Source: Lentzea terrae (GTDB taxonomy: Bacteria; Actinomycetota; Actinomycetes; Mycobacteriales; Pseudonocardiaceae). From it: a stretch of 64,000 bases of DNA. Where the stretch lies: contig NZ_QFWW01000026.1 of NCBI RefSeq assembly GCF_003265345.1, positions 457,778 to 521,777 of the forward strand, in the 5' to 3' direction. Positions within the stretch are counted from its first letter, which is position 1. The number at the start of each line of letters is the position of its first letter. Of this stretch, positions 1 to 9,169 are shown one piece after another. The notes under the pieces are model-generated. The model was given only the letters and a program-made list of their open reading frames with translations, was not told where the DNA came from and made no database searches. Both the position numbers and the translations under genes were made by a program.

Positions 1-66
1 GCGATGCACCCGTCTGAACGTCGAAATACGGGGCGAAAGTCGGCGGCCACAGCACCTGGTGTTGAC

Positions 67-80
67 TGAACGGTCGTTAA
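67..80. promoter_or_regulatory. possible TetR-type operator upstream of the aminopeptidase gene
   Basis: The sequence TGAACGGTCGTTAA is a near-perfect dyad (TGAACG facing CGTTAA, one mismatch). It overlaps a weak promoter-like stretch (TTGACT at 62) about 20 bases before the GTG start of the aminopeptidase gene. Operators of this shape are common for TetR-family repressors. One short palindrome is weak evidence. Confidence 0.25.
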
Positions 81-101
81 TGCCATAGGGGAGGGTCAGT
101 C

Positions 102-1532
102 GTGGGGTCGACGGTTCCGTCAGTGCCAACCAAGCTCGTGGACGTCGAGGTGGCCACCACCTCGCGCCGCAACGTTCCGACGGTCGTGCTCGCGGCCACC
201 GGACCGGCGCTCGGACCGGGCGGCGACGGCATCGACGTCTCCGAACTGACCGGCAAGGCGGGTGAGACGGTCCGCCACGGCGAGGCCTGGACGCTCGGTG
301 TGGGCATCGGCACCCACAGCGACTACCGCACGGCCGGCGCGGCACTGGTGCGCGCGCTGAGCGGTGAGGACGCCCCCAAGAGTGCCGACGTGCTGCTGAC
401 CCCCGACTTCGACGCCGACAAGGTGCGCGCGTTCGTGCTGGGCGCCGCGCTCGGCGGCTACCGCTTCAAGGTCACCGGTGAGGACGGCCCCAAGCGGGTC
501 GGCTCGCTGCGGCTCATCACGCCGGACACCGGCTTCGAAGAGGTGCTGACCTCGGCCGCGCTCAAGGCCCACGCGCTGGCCACCGCCACCTCGCTGGCGC
601 GTGACCTCGCCAACACGCCGTCCAACGTCAAGGACCCGCGCTGGCTCACGACCACCGCCAGCAAGCTCGCGGACAAGGTCGACGGCCTGACCGCCACGGT
701 GCGCGACGAGAAGTGGCTGCAGCAGCAGGGCTTCGGCGGCGTGCTCGCGGTCGGCGGCGGTTCGGCTCGGCCGCCGCGGTTCCTGGAGCTCAAGTACGGC
801 ACCACGGGCCCGCACCTGGTGTTCGTCGGCAAGGGCATCACGTTCGACACCGGCGGCATCTCGATCAAGCCCGCCGACGGCATGCACCTCATGCGCACCG
901 ACATGGCCGGCGGTGGCGCGGTGATCTCCGCGCTGCTGGCCGTGGCGCGCCGGCAGCTGCCGATCCGGGTCACCGGCCTCGTGCCGTGCGCGGAGAACCA
1001 CGTGAGCGGCACGTCGTACCGCCCAGGCGACGTCGTGCGGCACTACGGCGGCGCGACCACCGAGGTGCAGAACACCGACGCCGAGGGCCGCATGGTGCTG
1101 GCCGACGCGATGGCGTACGCCGTGCAGAACCTCAAGCCGGACCTGATCGTGGACGTGGCGACGCTGACCGGTGCCATGAAGGTGTCGCTCGGCCTGCGCA
1201 CGGGTGCGGTGTTCACGTCGTCCGACGAGATCGCCAAGAGCGTGATCGACGCCGGTGCGAACGTCGGCGAGAAGTGGTGGCGGATGCCGTTGCTCGAGGA
1301 GCACGTTGACGCCGTCACCAGCGAGATCGCGGACTACAAGCAGTGCCCGCCAGGACCGGGTGGCGTCACGGCGGCGCTGTTCCTGCAGAAGTTCGCAGGT
1401 GACGTGCCGTGGGCGCACCTCGACATCGCGGGCCCGGCTCGGTCGGAGAAGGTCTACGACGAGGTCGTCGCGGGCGCCACGGGCTTCGGGGCGCGGACGC
1501 TGATCGAGCTTGCCGAAAACTTTTCGCGTTAG
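102..1532 (+). CDS. pepA: leucyl aminopeptidase (M17 family)
   Basis: A cytosolic, metal-dependent exopeptidase of 476 residues, the usual M17 size, that removes N-terminal amino acids from peptides. The catalytic C-terminal domain is complete. Lys244, Asp249, Asp267 and the NTDAEGR signature at 324-330 (Asp326, Glu328, Arg330) provide the two metal sites and the catalytic Lys/Arg pair. The N-terminal 150 residues are the less conserved regulatory domain. The GTG start follows a purine-rich GGGGAGGG stretch about 8 bases upstream. The gene stands alone, with an 80-base gap before the secreted hydrolase gene. Some M17 enzymes also bind DNA as transcription factors; nothing here shows that. Confidence 0.93.
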   Translation: MGSTVPSVPTKLVDVEVATTSRRNVPTVVLAATGPALGPGGDGIDVSELTGKAGETVRHGEAWTLGVGIGTHSDYRTAGAALVRALSGEDAPKSADVLLTPDFDADKVRAFVLGAALGGYRFKVTGEDGPKRVGSLRLITPDTGFEEVLTSAALKAHALATATSLARDLANTPSNVKDPRWLTTTASKLADKVDGLTATVRDEKWLQQQGFGGVLAVGGGSARPPRFLELKYGTTGPHLVFVGKGITFDTGGISIKPADGMHLMRTDMAGGGAVISALLAVARRQLPIRVTGLVPCAENHVSGTSYRPGDVVRHYGGATTEVQNTDAEGRMVLADAMAYAVQNLKPDLIVDVATLTGAMKVSLGLRTGAVFTSSDEIAKSVIDAGANVGEKWWRMPLLEEHVDAVTSEIADYKQCPPGPGGVTAALFLQKFAGDVPWAHLDIAGPARSEKVYDEVVAGATGFGARTLIELAENFSR

Positions 1533-1611
1533 TCCCTACGATCGGCCATACGAGACGGCGAAGTTCCACGGCATGATGTGAGCGCCTTCACACCGTCGTA
1601 GAGGAGCGCTC

Positions 1612-3210
1612 GTGTTACTTCGCCTGGCTCTCGCCGCCTCGTTGGTCTTATCGGCGCTGACACCCGCGAGCGCGAGCGCGCCCTGGTGGGAGCCGGTGGC
1701 ACGACCGGCGCCGGACTCGCAGATCAACGTCACGGGCGAGCCGTTCAAGGGCACGGACGGCGCGGGGAAGGTGCGCGGGTTCGTCGACGCGCACAACCAC
1801 CTCATGACCAACGAGGGCTTCGGCGGCCGGTTGATCTGCGGCAAGCCGTTCTCGGAGCAGGGCATCGCGGACGCGCTGAAGGACTGTCCCGAGCACCACC
1901 CCGCCGGGCTGGGCGCGATCTTCGAGGCGATCGTCACTGGCGACTTCGACGGCCACGACCCGGTGGGCTGGCCGACGTTCAAGCACTGGCCGTCCTACAC
2001 GACGGTCTCGCACCAGCAGAACTACTACGCCTGGCTGGAACGGGCGTGGCGCGGCGGGCAGCGCGTGCTGGTCCAGGACCTCACCAGCAACGCGACGCTG
2101 TGCATCATCCACCCGTTCAAGGACCGGCCGTGCGACGAGATGGCCTCGGTGCGGCTGCAGGCCCAGCGCACGTACGAGCTGCAGGCGTTCATCGACAAGA
2201 TGTTCGGCGGGCCGGGCAAGGGCTGGTTCCGCATCGTCACGTCGTCCGAGCAGGCCAGGGACGTGATCAAGCAGGGCAAGCTCGCGGTGGTGCTGGGCAT
2301 CGAGACCTCTGAGCTCTTCGGCTGCCGGACGTTCCTCGACATCCCCTTGTGCGGCAAGGGCGACATCGACCGCGGCCTCGACGAGGTGTACGCGCTCGGC
2401 GTGCGCAGCGCGTTCCTGTGCCACAAGTTCGACAACGCGCTGTGCGGCGTCCGGTTCGACTCGGGCACGCAGGGCGGCGTGATCAACGCCGGCCAGTTCC
2501 TGCGCACCGGCCAGTGGTGGCAGACCGAGGTGTGCAAGGGACCGCAGCAGGACAACCCGATCGGCACCGTGGGCCCGAACGCGCTGATCCCGGCCTCTGC
2601 AGTCGCGCCGGCCTACGACCCGGCGAAGCGGTGCAACGTGCGCGGTCTGACGTCGCTCGGCGAGTACGCGGTGCAGGGCATGATGCGCAGGCACATGATG
2701 ATCGAGATCGACCACATGAGCGTGAAGGCCGCCGGTCGCACGCTCGAACTGGCCGCGCAGAAGAAGTACCCCGGCATCGTCTCCAGCCACAGCTGGATGG
2801 ACGCGCAGTGGACCGAGAAGGTCTATCAGCTCGGCGGGTTCGTGGCGGGCTACGAGAACGACCCCGGGACTTATGTCGCGCAGGCGGGGGCGTACGAGTC
2901 GTTGCGGCGCAAGTACGACGTGGGCATCGGGTTCGGCTCCGACTACAACGGCGTCGGCTCGCACCCGGCACCGCAGACCGGCGTGACCTACCCGTTCCGC
3001 AGCTACCCCGAGGGCCCGCTGGTCGACCGGCAGCGCACCGGCGAGCGGGTCTGGGACATCAACGTCGACGGCGGCGCGCACATCGGTCTGTTGCCGGATT
3101 GGGTCGAGAAGGTCCGTCAGCTCGGCGGTGACCAGCTCGTCCAGGACATGCTCGGCGGTGCCGAGTCGTACCTGCGGACGTGGTCAGGAACTCAAGCCTG
3201 GACGTCGTGA
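1612..3210 (+). CDS. secreted metallohydrolase, M19 membrane-dipeptidase-like
   Basis: A 532-residue exported protein. The N-terminus (MLLRLALAASLVLSAL...) is a typical Sec signal peptide with likely cleavage near residue 23 after ASASA. The mature part begins a TIM-barrel amidohydrolase: VDAHNHL near residue 60 gives the first metal-binding His pair. Later motifs IEIDHMS, VSSHSW and GSDYNGV match the dipeptidase/amidohydrolase metal and substrate sites (M19 enzymes carry a comparable GSDFDG). Several Cys residues in the mature region may form disulfides. GAGGAGC lies 6 bases before the GTG start. The substrate is unknown; M19 family members cleave dipeptides or acyl-amino acids. The 3' end overlaps the convergent LysR gene by 19 bases. 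Confidence 0.75.
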   Translation: MLLRLALAASLVLSALTPASASAPWWEPVARPAPDSQINVTGEPFKGTDGAGKVRGFVDAHNHLMTNEGFGGRLICGKPFSEQGIADALKDCPEHHPAGLGAIFEAIVTGDFDGHDPVGWPTFKHWPSYTTVSHQQNYYAWLERAWRGGQRVLVQDLTSNATLCIIHPFKDRPCDEMASVRLQAQRTYELQAFIDKMFGGPGKGWFRIVTSSEQARDVIKQGKLAVVLGIETSELFGCRTFLDIPLCGKGDIDRGLDEVYALGVRSAFLCHKFDNALCGVRFDSGTQGGVINAGQFLRTGQWWQTEVCKGPQQDNPIGTVGPNALIPASAVAPAYDPAKRCNVRGLTSLGEYAVQGMMRRHMMIEIDHMSVKAAGRTLELAAQKKYPGIVSSHSWMDAQWTEKVYQLGGFVAGYENDPGTYVAQAGAYESLRRKYDVGIGFGSDYNGVGSHPAPQTGVTYPFRSYPEGPLVDRQRTGERVWDINVDGGAHIGLLPDWVEKVRQLGGDQLVQDMLGGAESYLRTWSGTQAWTS

Positions 3211-4085
3211 GTCCTGAGCGCGTGCTCGCGGAACGCACGGACCGCGGGCGGCAACGGGTGGTCCTTCAACCACGCCAGCCCGAAGACGCGACTTGCTCGC
3301 GGGGTCAGCGGTAGTTCCCGGAGTCCGGCCGGCGGTGTGGTCTCGGCGTGCGTCAGCAGTGCGACGCCGAGACCCGCCGCCACCAGGCCGCGCACCGTCT
3401 CGATCTCCTGGCTCTCGAACGCGATCTTCGGCGAGAATCCGGCCGCCGCGAACATGTCGTCGGTGATCTGCCGCAGGCCGTAGCCGTGCTCCAAGAGGAT
3501 CAGGTCCTCGTGCTCCAAGTCCTTGAGCCGCACGGCCTTCCTGGTGGCGAGCCGGTGCGTGGAGGGCACCACGACGATCAGCTCCTGCTCGAACAGGACC
3601 GTCGACTCGAACTCGGGACCGTCCGGCGGCGGCGCGACCAGGGCGAGGTCGATCTCGCCCTGCCGCAGCTTCTCGACCACGGTGTAGCGGGCGTTCTGGA
3701 CCAGCCCGAACCGGACGTGCGGGTGCTCGGCGCGGAAGCCGCGGACCAGTTCCGGCACCAGCGACCGGCCGAGCATGTGCAGGAAGCCCAGCACGACCCT
3801 GCCCTTCTCCGGGTCGAGCTCCTCCTCCACCTCGCGCAGACCGGGTTCGAGTGCGGCCAGCGAACGCGTTGCGGCGTCGGCGAGGAGACGTCCGGCGCGG
3901 GTGAGCCGCACCCTGCGTCCGGTCTTCACGACGATCGGGGCGCCGAGCTGATCGCCGAGCTCCGCGAGCCAGCGGCTGACCGTCGGCTGGGGCAGCCCGA
4001 CGCGTTCTGCGACGCGAGTCACGTGCTCGTCAGCGGCAAGCGCTTTCAGCACCGCCAGCTTCGGGGCCAGCTCCAATTCATCCAT
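3192..4085 (-). CDS. LysR-family transcriptional regulator
   Basis: A 297-residue LysR-type regulator. The N-terminal winged helix-turn-helix (residues 1-60, with RVAERVGLPQPTVSRWLAEL as the recognition region) is followed by a periplasmic-binding-protein-like effector domain (about 90-290). ATG at 4085 was chosen because the protein begins there in register with the family; an in-frame ATG at 4103 is possible. It is divergent from the MFS transporter with only 52 bases between starts, the layout of the E. coli ynfL/ynfM pair. It therefore probably controls that transporter and itself. The inducer is unknown. Confidence 0.85.
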   Translation of the reverse strand: MDELELAPKLAVLKALAADEHVTRVAERVGLPQPTVSRWLAELGDQLGAPIVVKTGRRVRLTRAGRLLADAATRSLAALEPGLREVEEELDPEKGRVVLGFLHMLGRSLVPELVRGFRAEHPHVRFGLVQNARYTVVEKLRQGEIDLALVAPPPDGPEFESTVLFEQELIVVVPSTHRLATRKAVRLKDLEHEDLILLEHGYGLRQITDDMFAAAGFSPKIAFESQEIETVRGLVAAGLGVALLTHAETTPPAGLRELPLTPRASRVFGLAWLKDHPLPPAVRAFREHALRTHDVQA

Positions 4086-4137
4086 GAATTGATTTTGCCG
4101 CATTTCCGTATTGGACGTATGGCTTAGCGTCAAGTGT
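4086..4137. promoter_or_regulatory. shared divergent promoter of the LysR/MFS pair
   Basis: This 52-base gap is unusually AT-rich for the window and must hold both promoters. It contains a CTT-N6-AAG dyad (4123-4134) of the kind LysR proteins can bind. No experimentally defined motif can be matched by eye. Confidence 0.4.
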
Positions 4138-5382
4138 GTGAACAGGTTGACCGCGTCCATCGCCGCGTCCGGGCTCGCGAGTTTCGCGTTGCTGTACGCA
4201 CCGCAGCCGGTGCTGCCGCAGATCGCGGCGGAGTACGGGCTCGGGCCTGGTGGCGCGTCGCTGGCGATGTCCGCCGCGACGCTGGCGTTGGCCGTGGTGG
4301 TCGTGCCGGTGGCCATGCTGTCCGAACGGATCGGCCGCCGCCCGGTGATCGTGGTCAGCGTGCTGCTGGCGGGCGTGCTCGGCGTGGTGCTGCCGTTCGC
4401 GCCGAACTACGAGCTCTTCCTGGTGCTGCGGGTGCTGCAGGGCGTCGCGGCGGCCGGGGTGCCGGCGGCGTCGATGGCCTACCTCGCGGACGAGCTGAGC
4501 AGCAAGAAGCTCGGTGCCGCGATGGGCGCCATGATCGCCGGCAACAGCATCGGCGGCATGGTCGGCCGGCTGCTCTCGGGCACGACGGTCGACTGGCTGG
4601 GGTGGCGGGGCTCGATCCTGCTCAGCGGGGTCATCGGACTCGTCGCCGCGCTGGTCGTGGTCTTCTTCCTGCCGCGCGCTCAGGCCAGGCCGAAGCAGGC
4701 TCCTCGTGGCATGAAGGCCGCGCTGAAAGACCCCGTGCTGCTGTCGTTGTACGTCGTCGCGGTGCTGCTGGTCGGCGCGTTCATCTCGTTCTACAACGTC
4801 GCGGGCTTCCAGCTCACCGGCCCGTCGTGGCTCGAGTCGCTGGTGTTCCTGTTCTACGCGTTCGGCAGCACCTCGGCGGCGTTCGCGGGCAGGCTGTCGG
4901 ACCGGCTGGGCCGCGGGCGGGTGCTGCTGATGGCCATCGGCGTCGTCGCGCTCGGCACGCTGGCGAGCCTGGTGTGGGTGCCGCTCGGCCTGGCGGTCGT
5001 CACCGCGGGGTTCTTCGGCGCGCACGCCATCGCGAGCAGCTGGGTGGGCGCGCGGGCGCCGGCCAACGCGCGCGGCCACGCGGCCGGTCTGTACCTGTGC
5101 GGGTTCTACGTGGGCAGCAGCATCGGCGGCACGTCCGGCAGCACCGCGTACGGCGAGTGGGGCTGGATCGGCCTGGTGCTGGTGATCATCGGGTGGCTGG
5201 TCCTGGCGGCCATGCTGGTTCAGAACTCCAACGCGAGGGTCATCCGCGAGTCGACCGGTGAGATCAGCTGGCGACCGAGCCTGGGCAGCTCGACCGCACC
5301 CTCCGCGAGGCCCACGGAGACCGAGCGGGTGTCCGCCGGGATCTCGACCACGACCGCGAACGGCAGCGGGCCGCCGTCGTAG
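4138..5382 (+). CDS. MFS transporter, YnfM-like
   Basis: A 12-helix major facilitator superfamily permease of 414 residues. The loop after helix 2 carries the MFS signature (LSERIGRRPVIV), repeated in the second half (RLSDRLGRGRVLL). The nearest familiar type is the YnfM/YdeA-like efflux group, usually paired with a divergent LysR gene as here. The GTG at 4138 is preferred over a TTG at 4111 because it leaves a normal short N-terminus, though no strong ribosome site is visible. After the last helix (ending near 5220) the frame runs on about 54 residues, antisense to the convergent lipoprotein gene. That tail is probably a lost stop rather than a functional domain. Substrate unknown. Confidence 0.82.
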   Translation: MNRLTASIAASGLASFALLYAPQPVLPQIAAEYGLGPGGASLAMSAATLALAVVVVPVAMLSERIGRRPVIVVSVLLAGVLGVVLPFAPNYELFLVLRVLQGVAAAGVPAASMAYLADELSSKKLGAAMGAMIAGNSIGGMVGRLLSGTTVDWLGWRGSILLSGVIGLVAALVVVFFLPRAQARPKQAPRGMKAALKDPVLLSLYVVAVLLVGAFISFYNVAGFQLTGPSWLESLVFLFYAFGSTSAAFAGRLSDRLGRGRVLLMAIGVVALGTLASLVWVPLGLAVVTAGFFGAHAIASSWVGARAPANARGHAAGLYLCGFYVGSSIGGTSGSTAYGEWGWIGLVLVIIGWLVLAAMLVQNSNARVIRESTGEISWRPSLGSSTAPSARPTETERVSAGISTTTANGSGPPS

Positions 5383-6662
5383 CGGGCTCCGACCTGCTGG
5401 GCGGTCGAGCCGTCCGGCAGCGTCACGGTGATCAGGTCCTTGGTCACGTTGCCGCCCGCGGTGTCCGGCAGGTCGCCGGTGGCCTCGATCCGCACCTCCA
5501 GCAGCGCCTTGTCCGGCGCGGAGATGGTGGCGAGGTCGTACTGGCTCTCGCCGAGCTTGACCGGGCGCTGCCTGCCGAGCTTCAGGCCGGTGATCTTCAT
5601 GCCCATCGCGTTGCCGCCGAAGCGGATCTTCTGCGTCGGCTCCTGGAACTGGGCGGGACCGGCGGCGCGCCGCAGCACGTGCGGCGGGTTGTCGGTGCGC
5701 TTGCCGGTCGGGATCTCGACCCGCTGCTCCAGCGACTTGGCGCCGAGCGAGCCGAGGGCGAGCACCTCGGTGCCCTCCTGCGGGTCGGGGACCGTGTAGA
5801 CGACGAACACCGAGCCGTTGGCCGGGAGGCGGTCGGCCGGCAGGAGCTGGCGCTTGCCGGGCACCTCGAGGGCGAGCTCGGACGGCTGCGGGGCGAACCC
5901 CTGCCAGTTCGTGCGGTGGAAGCCGCTGTCGATCTCCCAGAGCTTCTCGACCTTCATCCGGACGACGCGCAGCCGTGAACCCGGTTCGGCGCGCAGGGTG
6001 CCCTCTGCGGTGTACCAGATGTCCGGGTTCGCCCAGCCGGTCGCCGAGATGGCCAGCAGGTCGTCGCGCAGCTTGATGTCAACGTTGCCAAGACCGAGGT
6101 CGGCGTTGGGGCGCTTGCCGTCGTCGGGCAGCACGGCGAGGAAGTCGCGGCCGGCCGTGAGGTCCTGCTGCTTCGACGGGTCGAACTCCTTGCCGTCGGT
6201 GCGCACGAGCTTGCCGCCCGGCGTGCTGCGGTGGCCCTTCTCCGGCACCTGCGGCGACTGGACCTCGTAACGGACCTCGTCACCGTCCTTGGCGACTTCC
6301 TTCAACGGCACGGGCACCCAGTCGGTGCTCGCGCCGGTGCCGGGGACCTGGACCGGCCCGCACCACAGCCGTTTGTCCACCTCGGACTCCACGCCGGTCT
6401 TGGCGAACCAGCAGCTGACCGCCGCCGCTCCCGCCCGTGCCACGTAGCCGTACTCCAGCGTGTACGCGAGTTGCGCCTCGGCCTGTGCCTGCAAGTCAGC
6501 GGCGTCGGCGAGCTTCATGCCGTCGACCCTGAGCTGGACGGCTGTGGGCTGTGGCTTGGGGGCTGTGGCGGCGCAACCAGTCACTGCGAGGAGGACCGCC
6601 AGACCCAGCACCGCACAACGCACAGTCCTCGCGCCCCTCACCAGTTGAAGTCGAAACGTCAC
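5220..6662 (-). CDS. putative secreted lipoprotein of unknown function
   Basis: A 480-residue protein with a lipoprotein signal peptide: basic N-region, hydrophobic stretch, then a lipobox ending in Cys30 (VTGC). It should be anchored to the outer face of the membrane. The mature part is soluble, rich in beta-type sequence, and I recognise no catalytic motif. The C-terminal half looks like two repeats of a beta-sandwich (strand-rich LEVRIEATGDLPD, then TVTLPDGS). The start is GTG at 6662; an alternative GTG lies 21 bases downstream. Its 3' 163 bases overlap the convergent MFS gene. Function not assigned. Confidence 0.7.
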   Translation of the reverse strand: MTFRLQLVRGARTVRCAVLGLAVLLAVTGCAATAPKPQPTAVQLRVDGMKLADAADLQAQAEAQLAYTLEYGYVARAGAAAVSCWFAKTGVESEVDKRLWCGPVQVPGTGASTDWVPVPLKEVAKDGDEVRYEVQSPQVPEKGHRSTPGGKLVRTDGKEFDPSKQQDLTAGRDFLAVLPDDGKRPNADLGLGNVDIKLRDDLLAISATGWANPDIWYTAEGTLRAEPGSRLRVVRMKVEKLWEIDSGFHRTNWQGFAPQPSELALEVPGKRQLLPADRLPANGSVFVVYTVPDPQEGTEVLALGSLGAKSLEQRVEIPTGKRTDNPPHVLRRAAGPAQFQEPTQKIRFGGNAMGMKITGLKLGRQRPVKLGESQYDLATISAPDKALLEVRIEATGDLPDTAGGNVTKDLITVTLPDGSTAQQVGARYDGGPLPFAVVVEIPADTRSVSVGLAEGAVELPRLGRQLISPVDSRMTLALEF

Positions 6663-6714
6663 TACTGGTTAAAGGCGGCGTTCACACCTTGGGGTTGCCC
6701 TCTGTGAATGTGAC

Positions 6715-7866
6715 TCAAATCACGCTGCGGTATACCTCGACTGTCTGCTCGGCCATCGTCGACCAGGAGAACTCCTGCTCAGCGCGCTTGCGCCCAGCGG
6801 CGCCGAAACGCTCGGCCCGTGCGGAATCCGAGATGAGTTCATTTATTGCCTGCGCCAAGCCGTGTCGATATGTCGACAAATCACGCTCGTCGTAGTGCAC
6901 CAGCAGTCCGGTCTCGCCGTGCACGACCACCTCGGGGATGCCGCCGACGTCGCTCGCGACGACCGCCGTGCCGCACGCCATCGCTTCCAGGTTCACGATG
7001 CCGAGCGGCTCGTATACCGACGGGCACACGAAGACCGTCGCGCGGCTGAGGATCTGCCGCACCTCGGCGGGCTGCAGCATCTGCTGGATCCAGAAGACGC
7101 CGGTCCGCGCCTTGGCGAGCTCCTGCACCGCCAGCCGGGTCTCCTCCGCGATCTCCGGGGTGTCCGGCGCGCCGGCGCACAGCACGATCTGCGCACTCGG
7201 GTCGATCTCGTGCGCGGCGGCGACCAGGTGCCCGACACCTTTCTGCCGGGTGATCCGTCCCACGAACGCCACGATCGGTTTGTCCGGATCGATGCCGCGG
7301 GTGGTGAGCGCATCCGTCTCCTGCACGGGGTGGTACGCGGTGGAATCGATCCCATTGCGCACCACGTGCACCTTCGCGGGATCCAGCGCGGGGTAGGCGT
7401 CGAGTACGTCGGCGCGCATCCCGTCGCTCACCGCGATGATCGCGTCGGCGTGTTCGTATGCGGTGCGCTCGGCCCACGACGAGATCCGGTACCCGCCGCC
7501 GAGCTGCTCCGCCTTCCACGGCCGGCGCGGCTCGAGCGAGTGCGCCGTCACCACGTGCGGGATCCCGTGCAGCAGTTTGGCCAGGTGACCGCCCATGTTG
7601 GCGTACCAGGTGTGCGAGTGCACGAGGTTCGCCGTGGACACGGCCTGCGCCATCTCGAGATCGACCGCGAGGGTCGTCAGCGCCGCGTTCGCCTGCTCCA
7701 GGCTGTGCGGTGGATTGTGAGCCGTCGCGTCTCCGCGGGGCGCACCGAAGCAGTGCACGTCGACGTCGACGAGCTCCCGAAGATGGGGCACGAGGAATCC
7801 CACGTGCACACCAGCGCCGCCGTAGACCTCCGGCGGGTACTCCCGCGTCATGAGCGCAACTCGCAC
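6715..7866 (-). CDS. glgM: alpha-maltose-1-phosphate synthase / glycogen synthase (GT4-type)
   Basis: A 383-residue GT-B glycosyltransferase. The N-terminal MTREYPPEVYGGAGVHV motif is typical of the actinobacterial enzymes annotated GlgA and now called GlgM. These make alpha-maltose 1-phosphate from ADP-glucose and glucose 1-phosphate to feed GlgE. The nucleotide-sugar site shows the E-x7-E pattern in EPLGIVNLEAMACG near the C-terminus and FVGRITRQKG in the second domain. GTG at 7866 was chosen because upstream in-frame sequence has no protein character. It is divergent from glgC by 88 bases, as in mycobacteria (Rv1212c/Rv1213), so both steps of ADP-glucose use are controlled together. Confidence 0.9.
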   Translation of the reverse strand: MRVALMTREYPPEVYGGAGVHVGFLVPHLRELVDVDVHCFGAPRGDATAHNPPHSLEQANAALTTLAVDLEMAQAVSTANLVHSHTWYANMGGHLAKLLHGIPHVVTAHSLEPRRPWKAEQLGGGYRISSWAERTAYEHADAIIAVSDGMRADVLDAYPALDPAKVHVVRNGIDSTAYHPVQETDALTTRGIDPDKPIVAFVGRITRQKGVGHLVAAAHEIDPSAQIVLCAGAPDTPEIAEETRLAVQELAKARTGVFWIQQMLQPAEVRQILSRATVFVCPSVYEPLGIVNLEAMACGTAVVASDVGGIPEVVVHGETGLLVHYDERDLSTYRHGLAQAINELISDSARAERFGAAGRKRAEQEFSWSTMAEQTVEVYRSVI

Positions 7867-7954
7867 GCACCCACCGTAGATCACAGCGGTACTTGTTGGG
7901 ACAAAGCCGTTTGCGTCTGGTTGAAGCTCGATCGCACAGATAGGGTCACATACC
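7867..7954. promoter_or_regulatory. divergent glgM/glgC promoter region
   Basis: This 88-base gap separates the two divergent starts and must carry both promoters. A TTGAAG hexamer at 7921 is a possible -35 for glgC; no convincing -10 or operator was found. Confidence 0.35.
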
Positions 7955-9169
7955 GTGAAGGGGCAGCCGCACGTTCTCGGAATTGTGCTTGCCGGTGGTG
8001 AAGGCAAGCGCCTGTGGCCACTGACGGCCGACCGCGCGAAACCGGCTGTGCCCTTCGGGGGCAACTACCGGCTGGTCGACTTCGTGCTGTCGAACCTGGT
8101 CAACGCGGGGCTCGCGAAGCTCTGCGTGCTGACGCAGTACAAGTCGCACTCGCTGGACCGCCACATCTCGACGACGTGGCGCCTGTCCAATGTGCTCGGT
8201 CAGTACGTGACCCCGGTGCCGGCCCAGCAACGTCTGGGTCCACGCTGGTACACGGGATCCGCCGACGCGATCTTCCAGTCGCTGAACCTCGTCCACGACG
8301 AGAAGCCGGACCACGTGGTGATCTTCGGTGCCGACCACGTGTACCGGATGGACCCTGGTCAGATGATCTCGCAGCACATCGAGTCCGGTGCGGCCGTGAC
8401 GGTTGCCGGTATCCGAGTGCCGCGCACCGAGGCCAAGGCCTTCGGGTGCATCGACTCGGACGCGTCCGGCAAGATCACGCGCTTCCTGGAGAAGCCGTCC
8501 GAGCCGCCGCACGTGCCGGACGATCCGGACGTGACTTTCGCTTCGATGGGCAACTACGTCTTCACCACCGAGGCGTTGCTCGACGCTTTGCGCGGCGACG
8601 CGTTGAACCCGGACTCGGACCACGACATGGGTGGCGACATCATCCCCATGCTCGTCGACCGGGGTAAGGCGCACGTTTACGACTTCCAGGACAACGAGGT
8701 TCCCGGCGCCACCGACCGCGACCGCGGCTACTGGCGTGACGTGGGAACGATCGACGCCTACTACGACGCGCACATGGACCTGGTTTCGGTCCATCCGATT
8801 TTCAACCTGTACAACCAGTTGTGGCCGATCCGCACGGCCACGCCGCCGTTGCCGCCGGCCAAGTTCATCGCCGGTGGGTCCGCAGAGGACTCGATGGTCG
8901 GGCCCGGCTCGATCATCTCCGGGAAGATCCACGGCTCGGTGATCTCCTCGGACGTGACGGTCGAGGTCGGCTCCGTGGTGCAGGGTTCGGTGCTGCTGCC
9001 CGGCGTCCGGATCGGCAAGGGCGCGGTGGTCCGGCGGGCCATTCTGGACAAGAACGTCGTGGTGCCCGACGGGGCGTTGATCGGCGTGGACGCGCCGATG
9101 GACCGTGAGCGCTACACCGTTTCCGCGGGCGGCGTCACGGTCCTCGGCAAGGGCGTCCGGGCTTATTAG
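7955..9169 (+). CDS. glgC: glucose-1-phosphate adenylyltransferase (ADP-glucose pyrophosphorylase)
   Basis: A 404-residue enzyme making ADP-glucose from ATP and glucose 1-phosphate, the committed step of bacterial glycogen and alpha-glucan synthesis. The nucleotidyltransferase signature (LAGGEGKRLWPLTADRAKP, residues 12-30) is intact, as are the glucose-1-phosphate loop (FLEKP) and GADHVYRMD. The C-terminal third is a left-handed beta-helix of hexapeptide repeats (SMVGPGSIISGKI...) that carries allosteric sites in this family. It starts at GTG 7955, and length matches family members. It pairs with the divergent glgM gene. Confidence 0.96.
   Translation: MKGQPHVLGIVLAGGEGKRLWPLTADRAKPAVPFGGNYRLVDFVLSNLVNAGLAKLCVLTQYKSHSLDRHISTTWRLSNVLGQYVTPVPAQQRLGPRWYTGSADAIFQSLNLVHDEKPDHVVIFGADHVYRMDPGQMISQHIESGAAVTVAGIRVPRTEAKAFGCIDSDASGKITRFLEKPSEPPHVPDDPDVTFASMGNYVFTTEALLDALRGDALNPDSDHDMGGDIIPMLVDRGKAHVYDFQDNEVPGATDRDRGYWRDVGTIDAYYDAHMDLVSVHPIFNLYNQLWPIRTATPPLPPAKFIAGGSAEDSMVGPGSIISGKIHGSVISSDVTVEVGSVVQGSVLLPGVRIGKGAVVRRAILDKNVVVPDGALIGVDAPMDRERYTVSAGGVTVLGKGVRAY

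Noticed and set aside
120..1418. Long open frame antisense to the aminopeptidase gene
   Set aside because: Its product is Arg/His-rich low-complexity sequence typical of antisense frames in GC-rich DNA; the plus-strand frame has all M17 motifs.
1648..3081. Long antisense open frame inside the M19-like gene
   Set aside because: Same compositional artefact; no domain, no ribosome site.
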